Below are positions 1-6,616 of a stretch of 64,000 nucleotides of DNA, piece by piece; the first letter of the stretch is position 1, and each line of letters begins with the position of its first letter. Position numbers and translations under genes: made by a program. The notes beneath the pieces were generated by a model. That model did not search any database and had not been told where the DNA came from. It worked only from the letters and a program-made list of their open reading frames with translations. Origin of the DNA: Flavobacterium glaciei (GTDB taxonomy: Bacteria > Bacteroidota > Bacteroidia > Flavobacteriales > Flavobacteriaceae); contig NZ_QQBA01000004.1 in the NCBI RefSeq assembly GCF_003350545.1, positions 62,001-126,000 of the forward strand, written 5' to 3'.

Positions 1-422
1 TCAACAAAATCAGCTTTTCCTGTTTCGTGAATATAATGTAGAATCGCATTTCGGGCAGCTTCTATATGATATGGCATGGATTCCTTAGTGAGCGGAATAT
101 ATTTAGCTCCGGAAGTCGTGCCGGAAGTCTTCGCAAAATAGAGCGGTTTTCCTTTCCAAAGAATGTTTTCCTCTCCTTTTACTACCTTATCCACATACGG
201 TTTCAGCGCTTCATAATCCCGAACCGGAACTTGGTTGGCAAAATCATTCTCATTTTTTATTTGATCAAAATGATGGTCTATACCAAACTGTGTGTTCTTC
301 GCTTCTTGGATTAATTTTTGTAAAACCTTCTTTTGCGTTTCAATAGGATTACTGGCCCAAAGTTGGGTTTTCTTATATATTTTTTTTGCAAATATTTTGG
401 CTGCAATTGATTTTATTGACAT
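1..422 (-). CDS. GH3-family acyl-adenylating protein (partial, N-terminal 140 residues)
   Basis: The reading frame starts with ATG at 422 on the minus strand and runs off the left edge, so the C-terminus is missing. The translation begins MSIKSIAAKIF and contains FAKTSGTTSGAKYIPLT around residues 105-121. This is the Ser/Thr/Gly-rich nucleotide-binding loop of the GH3 auxin-responsive-promoter family, an adenylate-forming enzyme fold. Bacterial GH3 proteins are presumed to activate a carboxylic acid with ATP; their substrate is unknown and nothing here reveals it. It lies 38 bp downstream of the M23-like membrane protein gene on the same strand, so the two are probably cotranscribed. The family call is firm; the reaction is inferred. 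Confidence 0.85.
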   Translation of the reverse strand, partial: MSIKSIAAKIFAKKIYKKTQLWASNPIETQKKVLQKLIQEAKNTQFGIDHHFDQIKNENDFANQVPVRDYEALKPYVDKVVKGEENILWKGKPLYFAKTSGTTSGAKYIPLTKESMPYHIEAARNAILHYIHETGKADFV

Positions 423-460
423 TTTTATTTTGTTCTTTGAAAGATAAAATTTGTTTTTTT

Positions 461-958
461 TTACTCTTTTTTTGATTTTTTGGAAAGCGAATTTTTCTCT
501 TCTTTTGCTACTTGTTCCCGCAATTCCAGTTCTTGTTTGGATGGCGATAAATCAACTGGTGTACTAATTTCATCTGCTGCTTCCAGTATCGAGTCTTTAT
601 TGAATTTTGCATATTCTAATTCTCCTGTCAAGACTTTCTGAATGGATTTGATGTACGCTTCATTTCTTTTCAAGGCTTTTGATAAAGAATCTGATTTTAA
701 GGCTAATTCCGTTGCATCTCGCTTTAATTTTGACGAAGAATATCCAGGAATAAATTCACGCAAAGGAGTAAAAGCAATAATAAATGTAGTGACAAATATG
801 ATGATTATAGCTCCTAATGAAGCTACTATAAAGACATTCATCAGGGTAAGTTTTAATGAAAATGTCTCTTCAAAAGTATCTTCGTTAAGTATTATTAAAC
901 GTCGTTTGTTGAATAAATTTTCTTTGATTTTACGCCGTTTTAGTCGTTTTTTTGACAT
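461..958 (-). CDS. M23-peptidase-like membrane protein without catalytic domain
   Basis: The 165-residue protein has a basic cytoplasmic N-terminus (residues 1-35), one membrane segment (about 40-65, rich in I, V, A and F), and a Lys/Glu-rich, probably coiled-coil extracytoplasmic tail. The stretch around ILNEDTFEETFSLKLT and AFTPLREFIPGYSS resembles the N-terminal part of flavobacterial proteins annotated as M23 metallopeptidases. The HxxxD and HxH zinc motifs of LytM-type endopeptidases are absent, because the protein stops after the coiled coil. It could be a scaffold that acts with a cell-wall hydrolase. It is the first gene of a likely two-gene leftward unit with GH3. Confidence 0.7.
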   Translation of the reverse strand: MSKKRLKRRKIKENLFNKRRLIILNEDTFEETFSLKLTLMNVFIVASLGAIIIIFVTTFIIAFTPLREFIPGYSSSKLKRDATELALKSDSLSKALKRNEAYIKSIQKVLTGELEYAKFNKDSILEAADEISTPVDLSPSKQELELREQVAKEEKNSLSKKSKKE

Positions 959-1116
959 ACTTTTTTATTATTGAACAAATATAACAATTATTGTCGTTGA
1001 TTGTATTCGCTTGTTTTTGTTCACTTTTATTAACCTGAGTTTATTTTTAATAAATTTTTAACGCTTTTGAAACCAAATAAATGTACCAAAATGAGTTACC
1101 GTTAACTAATTCTATA

Positions 1117-1124
1117 TACCTTTG
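1117..1124 (+). promoter_or_regulatory. Candidate -7 promoter element of tatA
   Basis: TACCTTTG matches the Bacteroidetes -7 consensus TAnnTTTG and sits 46 bp before the tatA ATG. A transcription start just downstream would exclude the earlier in-frame ATG at 1081 as the initiation codon. Confidence 0.55.
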
Positions 1125-1170
1125 CTTCAAGATTTATTACAAATTTGCTTCGGCAATAAATTATTCTATC

Positions 1171-1344
1171 ATGGGAAGATTAGGTGTTACAGAAATCCTC
1201 GTTATATTAGCGATTGTTTTATTACTTTTTGGTGGTAAAAAAATCCCGGAACTTATGAAAGGTTTAGGAAGCGGAATCAAAGAATTCAAAAACGCAGCCA
1301 AAGACGGTCAGCCAGCTGATAAAAAAGAAGAAGAAACAAAATAA
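1171..1344 (+). CDS. tatA: Sec-independent translocase subunit TatA/E
   Basis: The 57-residue protein starts [20 protein letters not shown], a single N-terminal membrane helix. It is followed by the [21 protein letters not shown] hinge and amphipathic helix and a short Lys/Glu-rich tail, which is the standard TatA layout. TatA oligomers form the pore that passes folded twin-arginine proteins across the cytoplasmic membrane together with TatC. The start at 1171 is chosen over an in-frame ATG at 1081 because the earlier codon precedes the TACCTTTG promoter element and would put unrelated residues before the helix. No tatC lies nearby. A terminator follows immediately. Confidence 0.93.
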   Translation: MGRLGVTEILVILAIVLLLFGGKKIPELMKGLGSGIKEFKNAAKDGQPADKKEEETK

Positions 1345-1380
1345 AAAAAAGGCTTTTCATAATTTGAAAAGCCTTTTTTT
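1344..1380. terminator. Bidirectional terminator between tatA and tex
   Basis: The stem AAAGGCTTTTC / GAAAAGCCTTT has a 7-nt loop and is flanked by A and T runs on both sides. It can end tatA (rightward) and tex (leftward), which converge here. Confidence 0.85.
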
Positions 1381-1385
1381 ATGTT

Positions 1386-3509
1386 TTAAATTATCATAGT
1401 CAACTGAATTCTCTTTCTATCTTCATCTACTTCAGTGACTTTTACCTGTACGTGTTGGTGTAATTTTACCACTTCATTCACGTCACTTACAAAACCTGCT
1501 TTGAGTTGGGAAATGTGAACCAAGCCACTTTCTTTCACGCCAATATCCACAAAACAACCAAAATTGGTAATGTTATTAACAATTCCCGGTAAAACCATTC
1601 CTGTTTTTACATCTTTAATCGTTTTTACATTCGGGTCAAATTCAAAAACTTTAGCTGATTTTCTCGGATCTAATCCCGGTTTTTCGAGTTCTTTAATAAT
1701 GTCTTTCAATCCCAATAAACCTATTTCCGGAGTAATGTAATTTTCTGGTTTTATCAAAGCTGTTTTCTCTTTATTTGCAATCAAGTCATTCACCGTCAAT
1801 TTCAAGTCTTTTGCCATTTTTTCCACGATTCCATACGCTTCGGGATGAACCGCTGAATTATCCAACGGGTTTTTTGCATTCGAAATTCGGATAAAAGCAA
1901 CGCCTTGCTGGTACGCTTTTTCACCTAACCGTGGTACTTTTTTCAGTTGCTTTCTATCTATAAAAGGACCATTTTCAGAACGATAATTCACAATATTTTC
2001 AGCCAGCTTCTCTCCTATTCCACTCACATAATTCAACAAATGTTTGCTCGCCGTGTTAATATTTACTCCCACTGAATTTACGCAACGAATTACCGTGTTA
2101 TCTAATTCTTCTTTGAGTTTGGTTTGATCTACATCATGTTGGTATTGGCCTACGCCAATCGCTTTTGGGTCAATTTTTACCAATTCAGCCAAAGGATCAC
2201 TCAATCGTCTTCCGATGGAAACTGAGCCTCGAACCGTAACATCATAATTAGGAAATTCGTCTCTGGCAATTTTTGAAGCTGAATACACCGATGCTCCCGC
2301 TTCGGAAACGATGAAAACCTGAACCACTCTATCAAAAGCAATTTTTTTGATAAAGAATTCGGTTTCCCGTGAAGCAGTTCCGTTTCCTATTGAAATTGCG
2401 TCAATATTATAAGCGTTTACCATGGATTTTATCTTTTTCATGGCCATAGCGGTTTCGTTTTGAGGCGCGTGCGGATAAATGGTTTCGTTATACAACAAAT
2501 CTCCTTTTTCGTCCAAACAAACAATTTTACAACCGCTTCTAAATCCTGGATCAATGGCTAGAATTCGTTTTTCACCCAAAGGCGGTGCAAGTAATAACTG
2601 CCCTAAATTATTCGCAAACACCTGAATCGAATTGGCATCAGCCTTGGCTTTAGCTTCTTGCAAAGCTTCATTAGAAATAGCCGGATTCAGCAATCGTTTG
2701 TAACTGTCTTCTATAGCTAATTGTACGTGTGGCGTGGTTTTATTTTGACCTTTCAAAACTAATGCATCAATAATATCATACGCTTCATCAATATCAACTT
2801 CAACTTTAAACTTGATAAAGCCTTCATTTTCGGCACGAAGCATCGCTAATAATCTGTGCGAAGGAGCTTTAGTCAACGGTTCTGACCAATCGAAATATTG
2901 ATTAAATTTCTGTGCCGCTTCGTCGTCTTTCTTTGTTTTTACAACTTTTGTAGTAATGGTTGCTTTGCGTTCGTACAATCTTCGGAGTTGCTTTCGAACA
3001 TAAATATTTTCATTAATCCATTCGGCAATAATATCTCTAGCTCCTTGCAAAGCTGCTTCTTCATTGATTACATTTTCATTCAAATATTTTGTCGAAATAA
3101 AATCGACATCATCATTATTCTGCGCCATGATGATTTTAGCCAGCGGTTCTAATCCATTTTCTCGGGCAGTATCAGCTTTTGTTTTCTTCTTCTTTTTAAA
3201 AGGTAGATAAAAATCTTCCAATTCCTGTAAATCAAAACTCTGTTGGATTTTTTTCTCTAATTCTGGGCTAAGTGCATTTTGCTCCTGAATCGATTTTAAA
3301 ATCGCTTCTTTGCGTTTTATAATAATTTCATATTCCTTTTGAAATTTGGCAATTTGCTCAATAAAAACTTCATCCAGATTACCGGTTTTGTCTTTTCGAT
3401 AGCGCGAAATAAAAGGAATTGTACAATCCTCTTGTAATAATTGAACGGTATTTTGAATGTTAATTGCTGTTGTTTGAACAGACTTAGCTATAAATTGTAT
3501 GTTAGTCAT
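1386..3509 (-). CDS. tex: Tex, S1-domain RNA-binding transcription accessory protein
   Basis: The length of 707 residues is typical for Tex. In order, it shows an N-terminal helical Tex_N region (about 1-190), a YqgF/RNase H-like domain near residues 310-450 (LAIDPGFRSGCKIVCLD), helix-hairpin-helix motifs (VNINTASKHLLNYVSGIGEK) and a C-terminal S1 domain (residues ~630-705, GIVNNITNFGCFVDIGVKES). Tex binds nucleic acid in the cytoplasm and affects transcription elongation and RNA turnover. It is a stand-alone leftward gene sharing a terminator with tatA. Nothing is truncated or unusual. Confidence 0.95.
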   Translation of the reverse strand: MTNIQFIAKSVQTTAINIQNTVQLLQEDCTIPFISRYRKDKTGNLDEVFIEQIAKFQKEYEIIIKRKEAILKSIQEQNALSPELEKKIQQSFDLQELEDFYLPFKKKKKTKADTARENGLEPLAKIIMAQNNDDVDFISTKYLNENVINEEAALQGARDIIAEWINENIYVRKQLRRLYERKATITTKVVKTKKDDEAAQKFNQYFDWSEPLTKAPSHRLLAMLRAENEGFIKFKVEVDIDEAYDIIDALVLKGQNKTTPHVQLAIEDSYKRLLNPAISNEALQEAKAKADANSIQVFANNLGQLLLAPPLGEKRILAIDPGFRSGCKIVCLDEKGDLLYNETIYPHAPQNETAMAMKKIKSMVNAYNIDAISIGNGTASRETEFFIKKIAFDRVVQVFIVSEAGASVYSASKIARDEFPNYDVTVRGSVSIGRRLSDPLAELVKIDPKAIGVGQYQHDVDQTKLKEELDNTVIRCVNSVGVNINTASKHLLNYVSGIGEKLAENIVNYRSENGPFIDRKQLKKVPRLGEKAYQQGVAFIRISNAKNPLDNSAVHPEAYGIVEKMAKDLKLTVNDLIANKEKTALIKPENYITPEIGLLGLKDIIKELEKPGLDPRKSAKVFEFDPNVKTIKDVKTGMVLPGIVNNITNFGCFVDIGVKESGLVHISQLKAGFVSDVNEVVKLHQHVQVKVTEVDEDRKRIQLTMII

Positions 3510-3547
3510 TTTAAATTTAAGATTATAAAATCATCTTGCTAAAATAG

Positions 3548-3555
3548 TATCTTTG
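3548..3555 (+). promoter_or_regulatory. Candidate -7 element of the DUF1294 gene
   Basis: TATCTTTG matches TAnnTTTG and lies 18 bp before the ATG at 3574. It supports that start over the upstream in-frame TTG, which lies inside the motif. Confidence 0.55.
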
Positions 3556-3573
3556 AGACAAAACTTCTTATTT

Positions 3574-3843
3574 ATGTCTTTTTTATTCTGGTATTTTTCT
3601 CTTATTAATTTGGTTGCTTTTTCAACAGTAGGAATAGATAAAAAGCTAGCTGTAAATCAAAAAAGACGTATTTCAGAACGTAATTTATTGTTTACAAGCG
3701 TTATTGGCGGAACAATTGGTTCCGGGTTAGCGATGCTTTTTTTTAAACATAAAACCTCAAAAATATCTTTTTTATGGAAGTTTTTTATAATTGGTATAAT
3801 CCAAGTTTTTTTAGTGTATTTCTATGTTATAAAATCTAAATAA
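3574..3843 (+). CDS. DUF1294 family small membrane protein
   Basis: The 90-residue protein has an N-terminal hydrophobic segment (FLFWYFSLINLVAFSTVGID), a central basic loop with the family-typical K-R-R-I-S-E pattern (QKRRISERNLL), a Gly-rich hydrophobic segment (VIGGTIGSGLAMLFFKHKT) and a C-terminal membrane helix. This matches DUF1294, an integral membrane family of unknown function. The ATG at 3574 is used because a promoter element ends just upstream. Its 3' end overlaps the convergent AAA ATPase gene by 22 bp, so the two transcripts would be antisense to each other there. Confidence 0.8.
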   Translation: MSFLFWYFSLINLVAFSTVGIDKKLAVNQKRRISERNLLFTSVIGGTIGSGLAMLFFKHKTSKISFLWKFFIIGIIQVFLVYFYVIKSK

Positions 3844-4964
3844 TTACTTCTGTTGATTACTTCATAAGTAGCATCCGGATATGCTTTTGCGAAAGCAGCA
3901 GGAATCTTAGCTTTTTTAGTTTCACTCCACTTAAACTCAAACCCAGCAAGTGCATCTCCTTTTTCTTCAAGCCAATCTAATTCTTGGTGATCATAAGTGC
4001 GCCAGAAATAATTATTGGTTTTTGTTTTTAGATAATTTTGTTTTTTAACGCGTTCTACAGCCAAATAATTTTCCCATAAATCACCCACATCTGTTCTGGA
4101 ATCCAATCGGTTGAAATTATTAATGATGCCGTTTCTAATGCCATTATCATAAAAATACCAACGGTTGGATTTCACAATTTCTTTTCGAAGATTGCGACTA
4201 AATCCCTCTACTTTAAAAATAATAAACACTTTAGAAAGTAAATCTAAGTAATTTGACACCGTATTTTTAGACATTTGCAATTGATTTGCTAATTCCTGCA
4301 GCGAAACTTCTTTTCCTAACTGATGGGCTATCAAACGTAGTAAATCGTATATTTTATCAGCATGTTTTATACCTTCAAAAACTAAAATGTCTTTTAATAA
4401 ATACGAGTTGATGATTTCATACAAATACTCTTTTTTTTCCTCCCAATCAGGATATTGAAGCAGCTCCGGATAACTTCCAAAAAGTAATCTCTCTTCTAAT
4501 TTTTCTGTAGTTTGTTTGTAATTTTCGTATTGCGAATATTCCATTTGTGCCAATGGAAAAAGGTATAACGTATTTTTTCGTCCCACCAATGGTTCGCCTA
4601 GATTGTTGTTTAAATCAAATATAGAGGAACCCGTAGCAATGATTTTTATTCCTTCAATAGAATCCACAATTAATTTTAGAATAAGTCCAATATCAGGAAC
4701 CGTTTGGGCTTCGTCTATAACCAATAAATCTATATTGTGTAATAATCGCTTGTAATTCGCAACGGAACGTTCTTTGAGTAAATTAGCGTCATTGATATCT
4801 TCTCCGTTGAGCTGCAAATAACTTCTAGCAGAGATAGTTTGAAGGTAATTTTTTATTAGTTCAGTTTTTCCAACACGACGAGCACCAAGTAAAATCAATA
4901 CTTTGTTAGGAAGTACTTTTTTACCAAAATCTTGAAAGAGTGCCCTTTTTAAATAATTTTCCAT
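3822..4964 (-). CDS. AAA-family ATPase with DUF4143 domain
   Basis: The 380-residue protein has a Walker A motif at residues ~27-36 (GARRVGKTEL), a Walker B at DLLVIDEAQTVPD, and a sensor-type segment IIATGSSIFDL. A winged-helix-like part follows (SLQELANQLQMSKNTVSNYL). The C-terminal DUF4143 region ends in ELDWLEEKGD...GFEFKW, which reads like a PD-(D/E)xK nuclease core. Proteins of this family are common, patchily distributed and functionally undefined; some resemble archaeal ATPases. It is alone on its strand. Its upstream region holds a -7 element and an unusual palindrome array (5010-5086) that could be its operator. The architecture is firm; the role is unknown. Confidence 0.88.
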   Translation of the reverse strand: MENYLKRALFQDFGKKVLPNKVLILLGARRVGKTELIKNYLQTISARSYLQLNGEDINDANLLKERSVANYKRLLHNIDLLVIDEAQTVPDIGLILKLIVDSIEGIKIIATGSSIFDLNNNLGEPLVGRKNTLYLFPLAQMEYSQYENYKQTTEKLEERLLFGSYPELLQYPDWEEKKEYLYEIINSYLLKDILVFEGIKHADKIYDLLRLIAHQLGKEVSLQELANQLQMSKNTVSNYLDLLSKVFIIFKVEGFSRNLRKEIVKSNRWYFYDNGIRNGIINNFNRLDSRTDVGDLWENYLAVERVKKQNYLKTKTNNYFWRTYDHQELDWLEEKGDALAGFEFKWSETKKAKIPAAFAKAYPDATYEVINRSNYLDFIT

Positions 4965-4988
4965 GCTATTTGATTTAAAAACCTAAAC

Positions 4989-4996
4989 CAAATATA
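4989..4996 (-). promoter_or_regulatory. Candidate -7 element of the AAA/DUF4143 gene
   Basis: On the minus strand this reads TATATTTG, matching TAnnTTTG, 25 bp before the ATG. The palindrome array begins 14 bp further upstream, over the expected -33 region, which is where an operator would be placed. Confidence 0.5.
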
Positions 4997-5009
4997 ATCA
5001 AAAAATAGT

Positions 5010-5086
5010 AATTCAGTCAGTTCGTTGACTGAATTAATGTAAATTCAGTCAACGAACTGACTGAATTAATGTAAATTCAGTCAGTT
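5010..5086. repeat. Three palindromes with 32-bp period and flipped spacer
   Basis: Copies begin at 5010, 5042 and 5074. The first two consist of perfect 10-bp arms AATTCAGTCA / TGACTGAATT around a 6-nt spacer, followed by AATGTA. The spacer is GTTCGT in the first copy and its reverse complement ACGAAC in the second, so 5010-5035 and 5042-5067 are also perfect 26-bp inverted repeats of each other. The third copy is a left half only (5074-5086). They lie between the end of rpiB and the promoter of the AAA ATPase gene. Confidence 0.9.
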
Positions 5087-5094
5087 AAAAGATT

Positions 5095-5523
5095 CTAACA
5101 AGAAATTTTATCTACTCTATTTTGGTGTCTTCCACCTTCAAATTCAGTGTTTAAAAATGCTTCTACCATTTCTACTGCTTGTGGAATAGAAGTAAAGCGA
5201 GCAGGAATACTTATAATATTAGCATCATTATGCTGACGGGCTAAAACTGCAATTTCTTTCATCCAGCAGAGAGCCGCACGAACTTTAGACTGTTTGTTCA
5301 CCGTCATTGAAATTCCGTTTCCGCTTCCGCAAATAACAATTCCAAAATCAGCTTTTCCTTCAGAAACATCCGTTGCTACTGGGTGACCAAAATCTGGATA
5401 ATCTACGCTTTCTGATGAATCAGTTCCATAATTAGTAACTTCATGTCCTTTTGCTTGAAGCATTTCAACAATTGCTTTTTTGTAATCTGGTCCTGCGTGA
5501 TCATTTCCTATGGAGATTTTCAT
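5095..5523 (-). CDS. rpiB: Ribose-5-phosphate isomerase B
   Basis: The 142-residue protein is the normal length for RpiB/LacAB isomerases. It begins MKISIGNDHAG, the conserved substrate-phosphate segment, and has the catalytic Cys in VICGSGNGISM (around residue 65). It ends in the family's C-terminal helix region NTEFEGGRHQNRVDKI. It interconverts ribose 5-phosphate and ribulose 5-phosphate in the cytoplasmic pentose phosphate pathway. It is transcribed leftward from a CAAATTTA (minus-strand TAAATTTG) element at 5549-5556. The upstream side faces the large AT-rich gap proposed as an origin. Confidence 0.95.
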   Translation of the reverse strand: MKISIGNDHAGPDYKKAIVEMLQAKGHEVTNYGTDSSESVDYPDFGHPVATDVSEGKADFGIVICGSGNGISMTVNKQSKVRAALCWMKEIAVLARQHNDANIISIPARFTSIPQAVEMVEAFLNTEFEGGRHQNRVDKISC

Positions 5524-5548
5524 ATTATATATATTAAGTTGTGTGCTG

Positions 5549-5556
5549 CAAATTTA
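5549..5556 (-). promoter_or_regulatory. Candidate -7 element of rpiB
   Basis: On the minus strand this is TAAATTTG, fitting TAnnTTTG, 25 bp before the rpiB ATG. Confidence 0.5.
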
Positions 5557-6264
5557 AATAAAGTAATCTATTCTTATGAATTAATTAAACTTCTTTATTT
5601 GCTAATTTCAATTCAAATTCAGCATCAAAACAATATTCATGATTTAGCCTCATAACTATCAGATTACTATTTAATTAGTGGTTATTAACAATTTTTATAA
5701 GTTTATAAATAACTGGAAATCAATGTAGATTATATATTTTAAATGTTAAAATTTTACATTGTTAATAGCAAAACGCAATTGCTTGATATTCAGTTAACTT
5801 TAAATTAACATACTATGTTTATAACTTTAGATAGAAAATAAGAACTATTTTTTGGTTGTATCAAAAAAAAAAGTAATCCAAAACCCAGTTTTTAAATCCT
5901 AATTTAGTTTGAGGAATTTTTAGAATAGTTATCAATATTAAAAAGTAGGTTATCAACAAAAAATGATGGTGCGAGTTATTTACAAAACCAATAGTTTTTC
6001 TGTTATCAACCATTGTTAATTAAAATCTAAAAATACTTTAAAACTAATACTTTATCCTAAAATAAGTATGTTAATAACTCCCAATAACATCCTAAAACTT
6101 GATTTCAATGCATTTTAAAATAAATTTATTGCTACTATTAACAAGCTATAATAACAACCAAGAAAGATTTTAAATTTAAATTTTCTTTTTGTTTATTTAA
6201 ATATATGTTGACAACTTTGAAAAAATTCAAATTCAAAAAAATTGATTTTAGATTGATTTCAGTC
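5557..6264. other. Candidate replication origin (AT-rich, clustered DnaA-box-like 9-mers)
   Basis: This is a 700-bp gene-free, very AT-rich stretch. DnaA-box-like 9-mers on the plus strand are TTATTAACA (5682), TTATCAATA (5929), TTATCAACA (5950), TTATTTACA (5976), TTATCAACC (6003) and CTATTAACA (6135). On the minus strand they are CTATTAACA (5760-5768), TTATTAACA (6069-6077) and TTGTCAACA (6206-6214). Long A/T tracts lie between them. Flanking genes are mostly directed away on both sides. No exact TTATCCACA is present and dnaA is not adjacent, so this stays a candidate; the parS cluster 16 kb away supports it. Confidence 0.45.
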
Positions 6265-6497
6265 TCAAACTATTTTTAAATTGTTGTTTAAGTTGTCTAA
6301 CAGTTCTTGAACTTTTTCAAAATCGTTGTGATGAATTTTGAGTTTGATTCCACCGTATGCGAAACTGCCAAAAGGATCGATTGAAACCAACGTTTCGTTT
6401 TCAAAAAATAGTTAATCTCTTCTTGCTCCAGCAAATGCTTTATAACTACAATTTCATGTGAATAATTGAAAATTGCAATGGTTTGAAATTCTTCCAT
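6265..6497 (-). pseudogene. DUF2007 family gene with a frameshift
   Basis: The minus-strand frame from the ATG at 6497 reads MEEFQTIAIFNYSHEIVVIK and on to EEINYF, typical of the short DUF2007 proteins (putative signal-transducing or GlnB-like fold). After a run of six T (plus-strand A6 at 6403-6408) the frame turns into unrelated sequence ending at 6297. Adding one base to the run restores ENETLVSIDPFGSFAYGGIK and the rest of the family C-terminus (HHNDFEKVQELLDNL) up to a stop at 6265, giving 77 residues. It is either a real frameshift, slippage in the run, or a homopolymer sequencing error. Confidence 0.75.
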
Positions 6498-6512
6498 TTT
6501 TGATACTTTTTA

Positions 6513-6520
6513 TAAAGATA
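6513..6520 (-). promoter_or_regulatory. Candidate -7 element of the DUF2007 gene
   Basis: The minus strand reads TATCTTTA, one base off TAnnTTTG, 16 bp before the ATG at 6497. Confidence 0.35.
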
Positions 6521-6616
6521 CAACTATTCTATAAAGTTATATTTTCTTTAAAACTGTGCACTCTATACCGATAACAGTTTATGATTTTGTATTTTTATAC
6601 TTTTAAGAACAGATTT

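Noticed and set aside
1081..1170. Longer N-terminus for TatA
   Set aside because: The upstream ATG precedes the likely promoter, and the added residues do not fit the TatA fold, which begins with the membrane helix.
5010..5086. CRISPR array
   Set aside because: Only two full palindromic units with a 6-nt spacer, near-identical throughout, and no cas genes.
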